A stretch of 64,000 nucleotides of DNA from Luteolibacter sp. Y139 (GTDB lineage: Bacteria > Verrucomicrobiota > Verrucomicrobiia > Verrucomicrobiales > Akkermansiaceae): positions 372,001 through 436,000 of the forward strand of contig NZ_JBBUKT010000001.1 in NCBI RefSeq assembly GCF_038066715.1. The letters run 5' to 3'. The notes below the pieces were generated by a model that saw nothing but the letters and a program-made list of their open reading frames with translations, was not told where the DNA came from and made no database searches. The first letter of the stretch is position 1. Every line of letters begins with the position of its first letter. This document shows, in pieces, positions 62,892-64,000 of the stretch. A program made the position numbers and the translations under genes.

Positions 62892-64000
62892 ATGGCGGAG
62901 ATTCACTATGAAGGGCTCGACGGTTGGTGGAAGTCCGCCGCCCTTTGGGGCGCTCTCGGCGTCATCATCGCCTTCGCGAATTTGCCACCATGGCTGTGGA
63001 TGGTCATCGCGATCGTCGCCGGTGCGGCCACCGGCGGGGCGTCCGCCTTCTGGCTCTCGAAAATGAAGACCAAGGCCATGTCCATCACGGGCTGGATCGG
63101 CCTGCTGGTCTTCGCGGGTTTGATCTATCTGCTGACGATATCCAATCCAGCCACTAGGGTTCCGACCATGGGCTTCTTCGCCCTCGGCTGCCTGTTCCAA
63201 TCGGCGAACATGCTCGTCTTCGGCATCGCTGGCACTCGCGCCATCAAGGTGCTGAACGAGAAAAACGCCGGCTGGCTGAGCAAACTGGGCGCCTCATCGA
63301 AGCGCGTGGGACCTCCGCCACCGGCACCACCAGCCGCGGACTACGATGCCTGTCGTACCAAACTCCTCGCCGCCCTCCCCGAGCCCCTCCGCTCGGACAT
63401 CGCCAATGCCTTCCAGACCGTCACGCTGGCCACGCCCTTCCGCTCCTTGCAAAGCATTTCACCCGCAGCCTCGTCACTCTCGGGTGCACCCTTGCTCGAC
63501 CCCGCCTTCGCCTGGCCGCACCTCCACGGGCAGCCGCTTGAATTCCTCGCCCAGCTCAATCTCGGGGAAATCCCCGATACCGGCCACGCCCGTCCGGCAG
63601 CTGGATTGATATCCTTCTTCTGCGACGTGGCAAATCAGCCATGGGGCCACGATGCCGATGATGTCGGGAAAACAGTGGTCCTCTTCACACCCGACCCATC
63701 GAATGCCCATCCGCTGCTGAAGCCCGGAACACCACCCCACGCTCCGCCGCGCAAGCCGCTTGCCTTCACCCGGACACCCGCGTTTTGCCTGACCGAAGAT
63801 CAAACCGACCGCCTCGATGACTTCATCCAAGAGACCGACGAGGCCACGGCATACACCGCCTCGGACATGCAGATGACGCTGGGTGAAGCGAACCCTCCGG
63901 AAAGCAACCGGGTGCTTTGTGCTCCCTCCCGTGTCCAAGGTGACATGGACGACGATCTCGCCAAAGCCGCGCGTTTTCTCGGCCTGCCGCTGGACACCGG
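62892..64000 (+). CDS. DUF1963 domain protein with N-terminal membrane helices, partial (3' end off the window)
   Basis: The frame from the ATG at 62892 is open to the window end (369 codons seen). The first 130 residues hold four membrane helices (SAALWGALGVIIAFANLP, WLWMVIAIVAGAATGGASAF, GWIGLLVFAGLIYLLT, FFALGCLFQSANMLVFGI). The following soluble region begins with PPPPAPPAADYDACR and contains QPLEFLAQLNLGEIPDTGHA and GLISFFCDVANQPWGHD, matching DUF1963/YwqG-like proteins, which are uncharacterised. Fusion with a membrane region is not usual for the family. Confidence 0.75.
   Translation, partial: MAEIHYEGLDGWWKSAALWGALGVIIAFANLPPWLWMVIAIVAGAATGGASAFWLSKMKTKAMSITGWIGLLVFAGLIYLLTISNPATRVPTMGFFALGCLFQSANMLVFGIAGTRAIKVLNEKNAGWLSKLGASSKRVGPPPPAPPAADYDACRTKLLAALPEPLRSDIANAFQTVTLATPFRSLQSISPAASSLSGAPLLDPAFAWPHLHGQPLEFLAQLNLGEIPDTGHARPAAGLISFFCDVANQPWGHDADDVGKTVVLFTPDPSNAHPLLKPGTPPHAPPRKPLAFTRTPAFCLTEDQTDRLDDFIQETDEATAYTASDMQMTLGEANPPESNRVLCAPSRVQGDMDDDLAKAARFLGLPLDT

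Overview
The window is GC-rich DNA that most resembles the Verrucomicrobiota (a Luteolibacter/Haloferula-like member of the Verrucomicrobiae). This is inferred from a PEP-CTERM secreted protein, five secreted sulfatases, a secreted GH39 glycosidase, two MoxR/DUF58 clusters and many paired sensor kinases and regulators. No rRNA, tRNA, CRISPR array, transposase or phage module was seen. Both window edges cut a gene.

Layout. 1-1057: the cut end of a lipoprotein gene and an Imm-superinfect-like membrane protein. 1062-8087 (minus): RDD, SpoIIM, DUF4129-like, DUF4350 and MoxR genes, then an inserted DUF7832-like gene and DUF58. This matches the MoxR/DUF58 cluster type also known in Actinobacteria. 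8299-10251 (plus): small secreted or unknown proteins, including an unrecognised tandem pair of about 70-residue paralogues. 10428-15484 (minus): an MntR/DtxR repressor, GH39 glycosidase, outer-membrane barrel, SpoIIAA-like protein and a sulfatase, the last divergent from an AraC regulator. 16692-19631: sensor kinase, FixJ-like regulator and stand-alone receiver. 19731-21657: a TlpA-like thioredoxin and a SYLF lipoprotein. 21730-27675: a full Bat-type operon (MoxR, DUF58, DUF4381, two VWA proteins, TPR, BatD-like), mostly with 4-base gene overlaps.

27698-46933 (all minus) is the most unusual block. It holds two DUF1254/DUF1214 proteins, three sulfatases with a C-T-A-G-R active-site motif, one larger C-G-P-S-R sulfatase, a secreted HAD phosphatase, a cation/proton antiporter, a PEP-CTERM protein, three outer-membrane barrels, a lipoprotein and a 912-residue repeat protein. 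It is read here as an uptake and desulfation locus. Just upstream on the same strand (46960-49886) is a second kinase, FixJ and receiver cassette with the same gene order as the one at 16.7-19.6 kb.

50381-64000 is mainly plus strand and more housekeeping-like: MarC, acylphosphatase, GMC oxidoreductase with its small Tat-exported partner, an LRR protein and CutA (both minus), an NtrB-like kinase, small membrane protein and NtrC-like regulator operon, a polytopic membrane protein, xseB, dxs, a DUF3634-like small protein and a DUF1963 protein cut by the window end.

Two signals are not explained by annotation. The word CTAACA/TGTTAG occurs 27 times by hand count, in several reading frames and in intergenic DNA, while the other three CTAAC-plus-base words together occur only 5 times. 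Short perfect hairpins with 3-4 base loops also cluster at 9.5-11.0 kb.
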